Positions 48,078-57,975 of a stretch of 64,000 nucleotides of DNA are shown here, piece after piece. The position numbers were made by a program, and so were the translations under genes. The notes under the pieces were generated by a model. It made no database searches. It worked only from the letters and a program-made list of their open reading frames with translations, and had not been told where the DNA came from. Within the stretch, counting starts at the first letter, position 1. Every line of letters starts with the position of its first letter. The DNA comes from Hysterangium stoloniferum (Eukaryota; Basidiomycota; Agaricomycetes; Hysterangiales; Hysterangiaceae), in NCBI GenBank assembly GCA_015178975.1, contig WHVD01000007.1, forward strand, positions 1,488,001 through 1,552,000, in the 5' to 3' direction.

Positions 48078-48088
48078 AGATCTGATAT
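48078..48088 (-). promoter_or_regulatory. Predicted self-priming site (PBS)
   Basis: On the minus strand ATATCAGATCT lies 2 nt inside the 5' LTR. It is perfectly complementary to AGATCTGATAT in the LTR at 48341-48331, the predicted RNA 5' end. No tRNA-like TGG primer site is seen. Confidence 0.7.
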
Positions 48089-48090
48089 AC

Positions 48091-48676
48091 TGTTAAGTGC
48101 CGTGTCGGGAACTTATTCCGGAACTATCGGGAAGTCACCGGGAAGTCGGGAACTACTAGATAGGGTCAGGACGTCGGCTTCAGCTTATGTGCTGCGCCTC
48201 TACGCAAACGCTCAATGTCCTTAATTTCGGAGGTGAGACTTAAGATGGGAGTTACGGATATTCAGAGTTCCGAAGAGTTCCGAATATCGAGCGTACAGAA
48301 AGACGGGAGAAGGAATAAGAAACTAAGTCGATATCAGATCTAAGGTAAAGTACAAATTCGCAGAAACTAATATAAGTCTGCTCGTTATTGTACTACAAAC
48401 TAAGACCATAATAAGACGGAAATGGAAGTGTTCTTAAAACGGAAATACAATAAGACATATTAGGAAGGCAATATTCCGTGACAGGAATATAACAAACAAA
48501 CGAGTGAATACTTGTCAACGGACAAATTACCAAATGTGGAACAAGGGAAGAATGCGGATGATACGGTAACTATGATGTTCCGTAGTCGGAGGTCAAAAGT
48601 CGGAAGTCGGGGATCGGAAGTCGGGAGTGGGAGACCGGAAGTCGGATATTGAAACATCCGGGAACGGGTCATAACA
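48091..48676 (-). repeat. 5' LTR of the gypsy element
   Basis: 586 bp. On the minus strand a TATATT box (48374-48369) lies 33 nt before AGATCTGATAT (48341), the likely transcription start. This gives a U3 of about 335 nt and R+U5 of about 251 nt. The shared core GCAGCACATAAGCTGAAGCC lies in R/U5 at about 48176-48198. Confidence 0.95.
48369..48374 (-). promoter_or_regulatory. TATA-like box in the gypsy 5' LTR
   Basis: TATATT on the minus strand starts 33 nt upstream of the predicted RNA start that matches the primer site. Confidence 0.6.
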
Positions 48677-49074
48677 GTCTCCCATACTCGTGTACTTACA
48701 ATCCAGTTTCAATATCAAACTAGTTACACCCTGAATACATCCTGATCCAGTCTCTAGTCCTCTTGTCTGTCTGCACACTCGATTCCCAGAACTTTCATGG
48801 GAACTCCGGAATCTACATCTTCCTGTATGCATTCTGTCAGCTCAAAATACAGACACCCAAATGAGTGTATGAGGGCACAGCACATAAGCTGAAGCCAAGT
48901 CCATCTCACCAGTACCTTCCGGTAATTATTCTGATACACTCCTTGTATTAATATCCCTGGAAACTAATTACCTGGGGACTCCACAGGACATTTCCTGGAA
49001 AGTGTGTTCAGAATAATTAGTGGAAACCTCCATGGGACTTCCTTGGAGCTTATCCTTTGTGTCAGAACTTAACA

Positions 49075-49267
49075 GCTGGCCTTCAATAATGGAGATTGTA
49101 TATAGGTAATCATCAGAAGAAATAAAGTCAATATTTTTTTGTTCCCTGCTCTTGGATGAAACTCTAAACCCTAACCCTAACCCCTAAGGTGTTTTCTGTG
49201 CTTAATTTTCATTTAAAGAGCATATAGCACAATATAGAGCATTTGATATGAAGTATTTGACATTTTT
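49075..49267 (+). repeat. Tandem duplication D, copy 2, right part
   Basis: Aligns with about 38595-38674 and then, after an internal gap filled by telomere-like repeats, with 38967-39055. Confidence 0.85.
49164..49187 (+). repeat. Short interstitial telomere-like repeat
   Basis: CTAAACCCTAACCCTAACCC then CTAA: about three CCCTAA units at the exact place where copy 2 of duplication D lacks about 290 bp present in copy 1. Confidence 0.85.
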
Positions 49268-49303
49268 TAGAGTCTCTGTGATTCACAAGGAAAGTTTTTT
49301 CAG

Positions 49304-49384
49304 TGTCATGGCAGTTCCTTCCTAATTAGGAAGTGCTGTGACAACAGGACAAAATTACCCAATTAGGAAGGAACTGCCATGACA
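49304..49384. repeat. 81-bp perfect hairpin, MITE-like
   Basis: A 24-bp arm starting TGTCATGGCAG (49304-49327) is repeated as a perfect reverse complement at 49361-49384, with a 33-nt loop. No counterpart elsewhere in the window was noticed. Confidence 0.85.
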
Positions 49385-49654
49385 TACAAGTTTTTCGTGT
49401 AAACCTAGAACCCACTTCATTTAAAAGTTATATTTCATTATTTTGGACTCTAATAAGCTTATTTGAGAATCAATATTACTCAAGGAAGGACTAAAATTAA
49501 GGATGTGCCAATTAAGTAGTGCACAAGATATATTTCACCAGGAAATTGTACACTAGATGTAATATTTATCATGTTTTGCTGCTCTAATATCAAATGTAAT
49601 TGTATTTTTGTAAATCTCCAACACAAATTTGATCAAGCATCTGATGAAACCACC

Positions 49655-49921
49655 TTTTTCCGAGGGGTGGTTCACCCATTTCTTCACTTTTTCATAGGAG
49701 GATGCTAATTGTGGACCATATTTTCTGAGGTTAATGCATGTCAGACCCAGTGTAAACCTAAACTAGCACCCTACCTATCATGTCAGAAGGTGATTCACTA
49801 ACTGACACATTGATTGATAAACAAGTACTATTATAACAAGTCTATTACCCACTTGTAGATTGTGTATTACAATAAGTCAACTCATACTATTTTTAATAGC
49901 ATCTACTTGTTTTGAAAAATA
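49655..49921 (+). repeat. Dispersed repeat R1, copy 2
   Basis: Aligns with 22119-22372. This copy starts near a small hairpin (ACCACC ... GGTGGT) and is somewhat longer. Confidence 0.85.
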
Positions 49922-50059
49922 AACAAGTCATGGCACTTTCTTATAGCCCATATGTTTTAAACTCCGATTTAGGTCACCTAAAGAGAAATTACAACTTCAC
50001 AATACCAAGCAGATTCCAGGTAATTCATGACTTTATATACTGTATATACCCTGTTCTAT

Positions 50060-51534
50060 ATGCTGAAGTATCTTCTTGACCTACCTGAAGAAATTCTGGA
50101 GGCCTGCGTTGGTTACATGGTGCTGGATAATCCTCATTTTTACATATTTGATGGCTCAAGTGATATATTTGATACTGAAGTGGTATTCTGCCCTCCAAGA
50201 GATATCCTACATGTACAACTGGTATGTCGAAAGCTTCATCATATTTGTGAACCAAGGATATGGGCTGCGATCAATCTCAATTATGATGATAGGGAACCTG
50301 GGTGTGCAAACCATATCGCCGGGTGGAGGTATTATACCACTGAAAATAAATCAAATTATATTTGTCATGTTCATGCACTGTCAATAGCATATTACCATAT
50401 GGACAAGGTTCAGGAACAAGATGTCGAGGTAGAGGTTTTATCCTTGCTGCCACTCATCACTCAAGCCAAGAACCTTTCCCAATATATCTAAATCTCCTGA
50501 TACAAATGTGAATTGTAACAAGATCATTAATGCTCTTCTGCAGCAACCTTTATTGCAAACAGTTATTATATGCAGCACATTCCCATTGCAATTACTCCCA
50601 CTCCAACAAATATATTAAAATCTCCACATTAACAATTACCATGCACTTTTTTCCTTGCTCCCACTCACACCACAACTTCAAGCTTTGGCCTTTCCAGACA
50701 GTAATGATCCTCTGTCATTTCCTTCAAGTACATTATTACCTTAAGGGACATTGCAGGAGTTGGAAATATATGATGGATTTGAAGACATTGTAAACAACCT
50801 TTTGGTAATATTTCCACTTCACTTTAATTCACATTATGATCAACTAATAACTGAACACCAGTGCTGGAAAAATATAACCAAGATAGGCATGCACCATTAA
50901 AAGAACTATCGTCTTATGGTGCTGTTGTAGAGTCAACCCAGGTTGCACAGTTCCTCCAAATATTTGAAGGCATCCCCCTCACAACATTGTACCTTGAGTG
51001 CCTGAGCTTTATCAATGATGTCATTCTGAGTGCCCTTGTGGATGCATTTCCAAAATTACAGTGATTGGTTATACTCTCGGAAGACCTTAACATGGAGTGG
51101 GATTTTACTCTTGTGAGTCTTACAGGCAAACACCTTTGAATCAGTGACCTGGCTCTTAAATGCTTTCCATTATAATACTTTGGTTATAGGAAGAACTTGT
51201 ACGATGTTTTTCAAAACTTCATGACCTCAAAAACTTGGATTGGGACTACTTTTCTTTTCTTACTGACCTAACTAGCATGCATGAGACAAAAAATGAGGAG
51301 GATGACTTGCGAATGACCGAGAGAGCCATTGTGCCTATACTGGCTTGGGCTTGTCCACATCTCCAAGTGATGGAGTATTTCTACACAGAATGCTTGTATG
51401 TCTTCACCATAAAATGTGATGACCAAGGACACGTAGACCATGTTGATTGGGGGTATTCTAGAGAACCTCTTTATGGTCCCACTATTCAAACTTCATTTTG
51501 GGTGCAATGTCTTCAGAGCCTCTTGCATATGTGA
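50060..51534 (+). pseudogene. F-box gene copy 3, CpG-decayed
   Basis: It is closest to copy 6 (shared FDGSSDIFDTEVVFCPPRD and AYYHMDKVQEQD). The three-exon layout is visible (exon 1 to about 50804, exon 3 from 51191). A deletion at about 50477 shifts the frame of exon 1, a 1-nt loss shifts exon 2 near its start, and CAGTGA replaces CAGCGA in exon 2. Very many CpG sites of copy 6 are TpG or CpA here, changing several Arg codons to Cys or His. Confidence 0.9.
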
Positions 51535-51799
51535 AGTTGAGTAAGTAGCTTCCTCATTTGTAAAAACATTTGGCTCAAGTATTTGACAGAATAGCCAGTG
51601 CATGGCTTGTAGTGTTTGGAATACCTCATTAGAGGATGTGCCCTAGGGACAGAAAGTTTTGCAACAAAGATAATTTATTTCCAAGAGAAGGGGTTACTGT
51701 TCTCATTATAAATGAAGTTGTTAGTGGGGGTTATGATAACAATCATTCACATAATAAATGTTGAATGTGCAGGTTTTCATCACTTTCAATATACATATA

Positions 51800-52432
51800 T
51801 GTTATGACTGGAAATCCCACCGGACTCTGGACACTAACGTATATGCACCCACACCCTACCATGCACCAATTATCAGTTTACCAGAAAACCTGCCAGACTC
51901 CATACATCAGACCTGTCCACACTCGACCTTCATTACTTCATGTATCAGTCACCCAAATACCTGCCAGACTCTGCTCCTGTCTATCCCAACCCTGTCCCAT
52001 GCACCAGTCACCGGACCCCACTCGGAAAACCTGACAGCTCTCTAACTGAGCCCCATTTCCGTTATGGTCAAATGACCTGTCATGATTCAGACTCCACTCC
52101 CGCACCATTCCCATTATGGTTTTACAACATGTCACAATTCAGACTCCACTCCATTCCATTCTGTTCCTAACACCAAGTTTGGTGTTTATTTATCTCGTTT
52201 TATGTTTGCTAGTTTAGTTTTCATTATTACTGGATTTGGTATGTTATTCATTCCACAGTCTATATAGTCAGGTAGATGTTGTACATACAATCCAGTCAGA
52301 AAATCAACCCATTTGAAATTGGACAAGACAATCTCACGAGGACACAGCCTATAAGCTGAAGCCAAGTCCTACTGGCTTTCCTGCAGGTTTCTCCAGAAAC
52401 CCTCCAATAAGCTCCATGCATGACTCTTAACA
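51800..52432 (+). mobile_element. Solo LTR, family A
   Basis: 633 bp, TGTTATGACTGG...GACTCTTAACA, flanked by ATATA (51795-51799 and 52433-52437). The other F-box cassettes show the empty site, TTTCAATATATATGAGCATT. It has a CTATATAG box and the CAGCCTATAAGCTGAAGCC core, so it is transcribed in plus orientation. It is the product of LTR-LTR recombination. Confidence 0.92.
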
Positions 52433-53210
52433 ATATATGAGCATTATGTTTTACTGAGTGTGTCTTTGCACCCCAATCATAAATCATGGGGTGGTGGCTG
52501 GCTATTTTCGTGCGGTGGGGGCTTGGGAGATTCTTAATTCCGCCAATGTCTCTTACCCACACTTGATCCAAGTGGCCATCTTCATCAAGTATATCATTCC
52601 TCATCCTGGCCTCAACTTACTGTAGGCCTATACCCAGGGCTTAGGCCAGGGCTATAGTACCATGGTCAATCAGGGTAATAGCTATACAGTTAATGCATAT
52701 ATTTCAAAGCAGCCAAGAGACAGTAGTGCACTCTAAGCTGTAAGTGGATCACACAACATATATGGTAGCTACCTCAATGAAAGCCACATCTGAGGTAATA
52801 ATTGAATAGATAATGTATTGAAATATGTGCTGTGGGATATATATAAGATGAAGTATGGCAGGTTAAGCCTGCCTACCTGGGGCCTTGTAGTCAAATGAGA
52901 AAATAAAAAATAAATTTGTATAATTGCTAGCTAGCTACAGCTGGCTTTTATAGTAAATGAATCATAATGAATTAGTGATATTTTAGATGTGGGAGATCAA
53001 GTTGCCTCCCCTACTATATAGCATTAGTGAGCTGCTGACTTGTTATGGCTGGAATACTGTATGATGGAGTCACTGGGAATGTTGACTATTGAATTGAGTG
53101 CCATATTACCTTTTAAACTCCAACCAAGGTCATCTGAAGAGAAGTTACAAGTTCATGACACCAAGCAGATTCCGGATAATCCACAACTTTATATATATAT
53201 CCTCTTCTAT
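52433..53210 (+). repeat. F-box cassette flank between copies 3 and 4
   Basis: Downstream part of copy 3's cassette and upstream part of the next, with the same landmarks as at 28700-29331. It is moderately CpG-depleted. Confidence 0.8.
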
Positions 53211-53715
53211 ATGTCAAAGTCTCTTCTCGACCTACCTGAAGAATTTCTGGAGGGCTGTGTTGGTTACGTGGCACTGGATAACCCTCACTTCTTGTAAGGC
53301 TGTTGGTATCAGCCTCACTCAGTCAACTCAGACAGGACTAAGTTTTCTTTATTTTTAAAATATCAGTAGGATACAAGGTGAATGTGAGGTTCCCTAGGGA
53401 AGAGTGGGGAAATGATTAATAGTTGAAGAGAAGATTGATTCTATCACTATAGGATATGGGTTTTTATGTAGTCAAGGTGAATGTATGATCAGGCACAAGG
53501 GTGCTACTTAACGAGAACAATGAGTGGTTGATGGGAGAGGTTGATGATGATGTATGTGGTAAGGTGGCCAGACTTACACTTCTCCAACATTGAGGACATA
53601 ACAACAACTGACATATTTGATACTGAAGAGGTAATATTCGGCCCTCCGAGAGATATCCTACATTTAAGACTGGTATGTTGAAGGCTTCGTCATATTTGTG
53701 AACCAAGGATATGTT
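53211..53715 (+). pseudogene. F-box gene copy 4a, truncated fragment
   Basis: The start of exon 1 (MSKSLLDLPEEFLEGCVGYV) is read to 53292, where a solo LTR has inserted. The frame-like sequence resumes at 53579 with GACATATTTGATACTGAAG and PRDILHL-like sequence, and stops at CCAAGGATATG (53711) where another LTR begins. The rest of the gene is missing. Confidence 0.85.
53293..53578. mobile_element. Solo LTR, TGTAAGG family, copy 1
   Basis: 286 bp, TGTAAGGCTG...CAGACTTACA, with TG/CA ends, short inverted termini and a 5-bp target duplication CTTCT (53288-53292 and 53579-53583). It interrupts exon 1 of F-box copy 4a. Confidence 0.85.
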
Positions 53716-54124
53716 AAGTTGAAGACAAGGACATGAAAGGATTGAGTTATATATGCAGCTCAGTGAGTGAATAACTTTCACTATATATTTAAGTACCTAT
53801 ATATGCAGGTACAAGATGTTCATAAGTAATAGAATAAGAGTAAATGATTGCACACATGCCTCAGTGAGTGAATAACTTTCACTGAGGTATGTGGCGAATA
53901 TTGTGCTCTTTTTATTTACTCTATGATTATTTAGGGGAGTTTTTAGGAGAGTAAGAAGGAGAAATTTAATTCTCGAAGTTTCTGGATAATCATATCATTA
54001 AAGGAGAGATGTATAATCAAAGGAGTTAGTTCCTCCCTTACGGCACCATAGTATATGCGCATACACTCGTCATTACGGGGCCAAACTCGGCTTAGGTTTG
54101 TGCGAAGACTTGTATTACTAACAT
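53712..54124. mobile_element. LTR without target duplication between F-box copies 4a and 4b
   Basis: 413 bp, TGTTAAGTTG...TACTAACA. The left flank is exon 1 of copy 4a (GGATA); the right flank is the promoter of copy 4b (TATAT); they do not match. Inside, CTCAGTGAGTGAATAACTTT occurs twice. It is probably a recombinant LTR. Confidence 0.65.
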
Positions 54125-54142
54125 ATATATATCCTCTTCTAT

Positions 54143-55435
54143 ATGCCGAACTCTTTTCTCGACCTACCTGAAGAAATTCTAGAAGACTGCGTTGGTTATG
54201 TGGCGCAGGATAATCCTCACTTCTATGATGTGGGGGGCTCTCCAACTGACGTATTCAACACTGAACGCGGCGCGCGCGTGGTGTTCGGTCCTCCGAGAGA
54301 TATCCTACATTTCCGACTGGTATGTCGAAGGTTTTGTCGTATTTGTAAACCAAGGATATGGGCTGCGATCGATCTCTATTGTAATGATAGGGAACGGCTC
54401 CAATGGTTGCGTACAAACCGCGTCGCCGGGTGGAGGTATTATACCACTGGAAATAAACCAAATTATATTCATGTTCGTGCACTGTCAATAACATATTACT
54501 ATATGCGCAAATTCCAGGAACGAGATGTCGAGGTAGAGATTTTATCCTTTCTGCCTCTCGCCACTCAAGCCAAGAACTTTCACCTACTGCGAGTGTATCT
54601 GCCCAATATCTCTGAATCCCCTGATGCAGATGCGGATTGTAACAACATCGTCAATGCTCTTCTGCGGCAACCTTTATTGCAAACAGTTATTATACCAGAC
54701 ATAAGCCGATTCGAATTACTTTCATTCGCTCCGACAAATATATTAAACCTCCGCATTAACAATTACCACCCACTTCTTTCCCTGCTCCCACTAACAACAT
54801 TGTACCTCGAGTGCCTGAGCGTTATCGATGATGTCGTTCTCAGCGACCTTGTGGATGCATTTCCAAAATTACAGCGATTAAGTATATTCTCAGAAGGCCA
54901 TAACACTCAGTAAGATTTTACTCTCGTGAGTCTTACAGGCGAACACCTTTGAATAAGTGACTTGGCTCTTAAATGTTAATACTTTGCTTATAGGAAGCAC
55001 TTGCACGACGTTTTTCAAAACTTCAAGACCTCGAATACTTGGGTTGGGACTACTCATCTGTTCTTACTGACCTAACTAACGTGTATGAGACAGCAAGTGA
55101 GGACGACGCCTTGCGAATCACTAGTAGAGCCATCGTGCCTATAATGGCGTTGGCTTGTTCCACGTCTCCAAGTGATGGAGTATTTCCACGCCGAATTTTC
55201 GTATGCCTTCAGCATAGAACGTGACGACCAAGGATACGTCGACCATGTTGATTGGCATCTTGGGGATCCTCTTGAATATCTCACTCTTCAAACTTCGTTT
55301 TGGGTGAAATGTCTTGACAGCATATGCGAGTTGAGTGAACAGCTTCGTCGTCGTAAAATGTCGGCCTGGCGTTTGGTTCAAGTGTTTGACAGAATAGCCA
55401 GTGCGCGACTTGTAATGTTCGGAATACCTCATTAG
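54143..55435 (+). pseudogene. F-box gene copy 4b, internal deletion and stops
   Basis: The start reads MPNSFLDLPEEILEDCVGYV. At about 54791 exon 1 (LLSLLPL) runs straight into exon 2 (TTLYLECLSVI): about 300 bp including intron 1 have been lost, yet the frame continues. CAGTAAGAT at about 54909 gives a stop where copy 2 has CAGTGGGAT. Exon 3 (from about 54996) carries an extra T in GCTTGTTCCACG, shifting its frame to a stop at 55435. The 256-residue fused product keeps the F-box. Confidence 0.88.
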
Positions 55436-56454
55436 AGGATGTGTCCGAGGGACAGAAGGTTTTTCAATAAAGATAATTTATTTCCAAGAGAAGGGGCCCT
55501 GTTCTCATTATAAATGAAGAAATCCGTGGTGGTTATCAGAACGCTCATTTACTCAATAATAAATGTTGAATGCGCGGGTTTTCATCACTTTCAATAGATA
55601 TATGAGCATTCTGTTTTAACGAGTGTGCCTTTGCACCCCAATCGTAAGTCGCAAGGTGGCGGCTGGCCGTTTTCGCGCTGTGGGGGCTTGGGAGATTCTT
55701 AATTCCGTCAGTGTCTCTCACCCACACTTGACCCAAGCGGCCATCTTCATCGAGTACATCATTCCTCATCCTGGCCTGAACATACTGTAGTCTATACCCA
55801 GGGCTTAGGCCCAGGCTATAGTACCATGGTCGATCGCGGCGATTGCTGTACAGTTAATGTGTATATTTCAAACCAGCCAAGAGACAGTAGCGCACTCTAA
55901 GCTGCAGTTGTGGATCACACAACATATATGATGGCTACCTCAACGAAAGCCACCTCCGAGGTAATAATTTTATAGATAATGTATTGAAATATGCACCGTG
56001 GGATATATATGAGATAAAGGTCCGTCTAGTACTGGGAAGTCCGCTATAAGCCTTACTGTAATGCTGCCACTCAGGTTAAGCTGTAGTCAAATGAGAAAAT
56101 AAAAAATAAATTTGTATAATTGCTAGCTACCTACAACTAGCTATTATACTAAATAAATCAGAATTAATTAGTGATATTTTAGATGTGGGATTTCGAGTTG
56201 CCTGCCCTACTACATAGCATTAGTCAGTCGCTGACTTGTTATGCTGGAATACTGTATGATGGGGTCACCGGGAATGTTTGATCGGACAAATGCAACTTGC
56301 CCGAATTCTTTAGTGATCGTAGGTCTCACCCAGTGTCACTGTGTGACAATCTGCTCTATTGAGCGCCATCATACTTTTTAAACTCCGACCAAGGTCACCT
56401 GAAGAGAAATTACAAGTTCACGACACCAAGCAGATTCCGGGTAATTCACGACTT
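55436..56454 (+). repeat. F-box cassette flank between copies 4b and 5
   Basis: The usual 3' and 5' cassette repeats. About 75 bp not seen in the other cassettes (around 56277-56355) are inserted 120 bp before the start of copy 5. Confidence 0.8.
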
Positions 56455-56464
56455 TATATATATA
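56455..56464 (+). promoter_or_regulatory. TATA box of F-box copy 5
   Basis: TATATATATA ends 10 nt before the ATG at 56475. Confidence 0.6.
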
Positions 56465-56474
56465 CCTCTTCTAT

Positions 56475-57975
56475 ATGCCGACGTCTCTTCTCGACCTACC
56501 TGAAGAAATTCTGGAGGCCTGCGTTGGTTACGTGGCGCTGGATAATCCTCACTTCTACGGCTCTACAACTGACATATACGATACTGAAGGCGTGGTATTC
56601 GGCCCTCCCAGAGATATCCTACATTTGCGACTGGTATGTCGAAAGCTTCGTCGTATTTGTGAACCAAGGATATGGGCTGCGATCAATCTCGAGTATAATG
56701 GGGAACCTTGGGGTGCAAACCGCGTCGCCGGGTGGAGGTATTATACCACTGAAAATAAATCAAATTATATTCGTCATGTTCGTGCACTGTCAATAACATA
56801 TTGCCCTCTGTTCAATCTGCAGGAACATGATGTCGAGATAGAGGTGTTATCCTTGCTGCCACTCGTCACTCAAGCCAAGAACCTTCGCCTACTGCGAGTG
56901 GATATACCCGATATATCCGAATCTCCTGATGCAGATGAGGATTGTAACGAGATCGTCAACGCTCTTCTGCGGCAACCTTTATTGCAAACAGTTATTATGC
57001 GAGACATAAGACGATTGGAATTACTTTCATTCGCTCCAACAAATATATTAAACCTCCGCATTCACAATTACCACGCACTTTTTTCCCTGCTCCCACTCAC
57101 ACCACAACTTCAAGCTTTGGCCATTCCTGACAGTGATGATCCTCTGTCATTTCCTTCAAGTACATTATTACCTTGGGGGACGTTGCGGGAGTTGGAAGTA
57201 TATGATAGGTTTGAAGAGACTGTAAACAACCTTTTAGTAATATTTCGGCTTTGCTTTCATTCACATTAGGATCAACTAACAACTGAACACTAGTGCTGGA
57301 AAAATAAGCACCAAGATAGGCATGCGCCGTTAAAAGAAGTATCGTTTTACGGCGCTGTTGTAGAGTCAACCCAGATCGCACAGTTTCTCCAAATATTTGG
57401 AGGCATCCCCCTCACAACATTGTACCTCGAGTGCCTGAGCGTTATCGATGATATCGTTCTGAGCGACCTTGTGGATGCATTTCCAAAATTACAGCGATTG
57501 ATTATACTCTCGGAAGACCATAACAGGCAGTGGGATTTTGCTCTCGTGAGTCTTACCTTTAGATCAGTGACTTGGCTCTTAAATGTTTGCCATTATAATA
57601 CTTTGGTTATAGGAAGCACTTGCACGACGTTTTTCAAAACTTCAAGACCTCGAATACTTGGGTTGGGACTACACTTCTGTTCTTACTGAACTAGCTAGCG
57701 TGTATGAGACAGCAAGTGAGAAGGACGGCTTGCGAATGGCTAGTAAAGCCATCGTACCTATAATGGCTTTGGCTTGTCCACGTCTCCAAGTGGTGGAGTA
57801 TTTCCAGGCCAGTGTTCCGTATGCCTTCAGGATAGAACGTGACGACCAAGGAGACGTTGACCATGTTGATTGTTGTCTTGGGTGTTCTCTTGAATATCCC
57901 ACTCTTCAAACTTCGTTTTGGGTGAAATGTCTTGACAGCATATGTGAGTTGGGTAAGTGGCTTCGTCGTTTGTAA
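56475..57975 (+). CDS. F-box protein, copy 5, intact
   Basis: Exons 56475-57236, 57294-57545 and 57613-57975, all phase 0, give 458 residues. Introns of 57 and 67 nt have GTAATA and GTGAGT donors and TAG acceptors; the first has a CTAAC branch site. The F-box at residues 5-75 (LLDLPEEILEACVGYV, DILHLRLVCRKLRRIC, PRIWAAI) should bind Skp1 and make this an SCF substrate receptor. The rest is a chain of leucine-rich, strand-helix-like segments (LLRV, LQTVI, LNLRI, TTLYLECL, LQRLIIL, LQVVEYF) that could bind a target. Its 5' part resembles copy 1 and its 3' part copy 2. Substrate unknown. Confidence 0.88.

Larger units (their letters stand above)
39843..48676 (-). mobile_element. Chromodomain Ty3/gypsy retrotransposon with antisense gene
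   Basis: Two 586-bp LTRs (39843-40428 and 48091-48676) differ at eight positions, all transitions, and begin TGTTA and end TAACA. A GTCTC target duplication flanks the element (39838-39842 and 48677-48681). The internal part codes for gag and pol on the minus strand and for an extra gene on the plus strand. Without the 1293-bp insertion in pol it measures 7541 bp. Domain order gag-protease-RT-RNase H-integrase-chromodomain places it among chromoviruses. The young LTRs suggest a recent insertion, but pol is already broken. Confidence 0.97.
39311..49074 (+). mobile_element. Older LTR (family A), split by the gypsy element
   Basis: The left part (39311-39842) begins TGTTAAAACTGGAAA and the right part (48682-49074) ends CAGAACTTAACA. 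GCTGG flanks both outer ends as a 5-bp target duplication. Removing the gypsy element leaves about 925 bp that share order and motifs with the solo LTR at 51800-52432 (start TGTTATGACTGG; CATTCCCATTATGG; CTATATA box; ACAATCCAG; CACATAAGCTGAAGCC core). Orientation is plus. The gypsy element inserted a few bases downstream of its TATA box. Confidence 0.9.

Noticed and set aside
49164..49187. Chromosome end
   Set aside because: Only about three units, with continuous sequence on both sides; it is interstitial.
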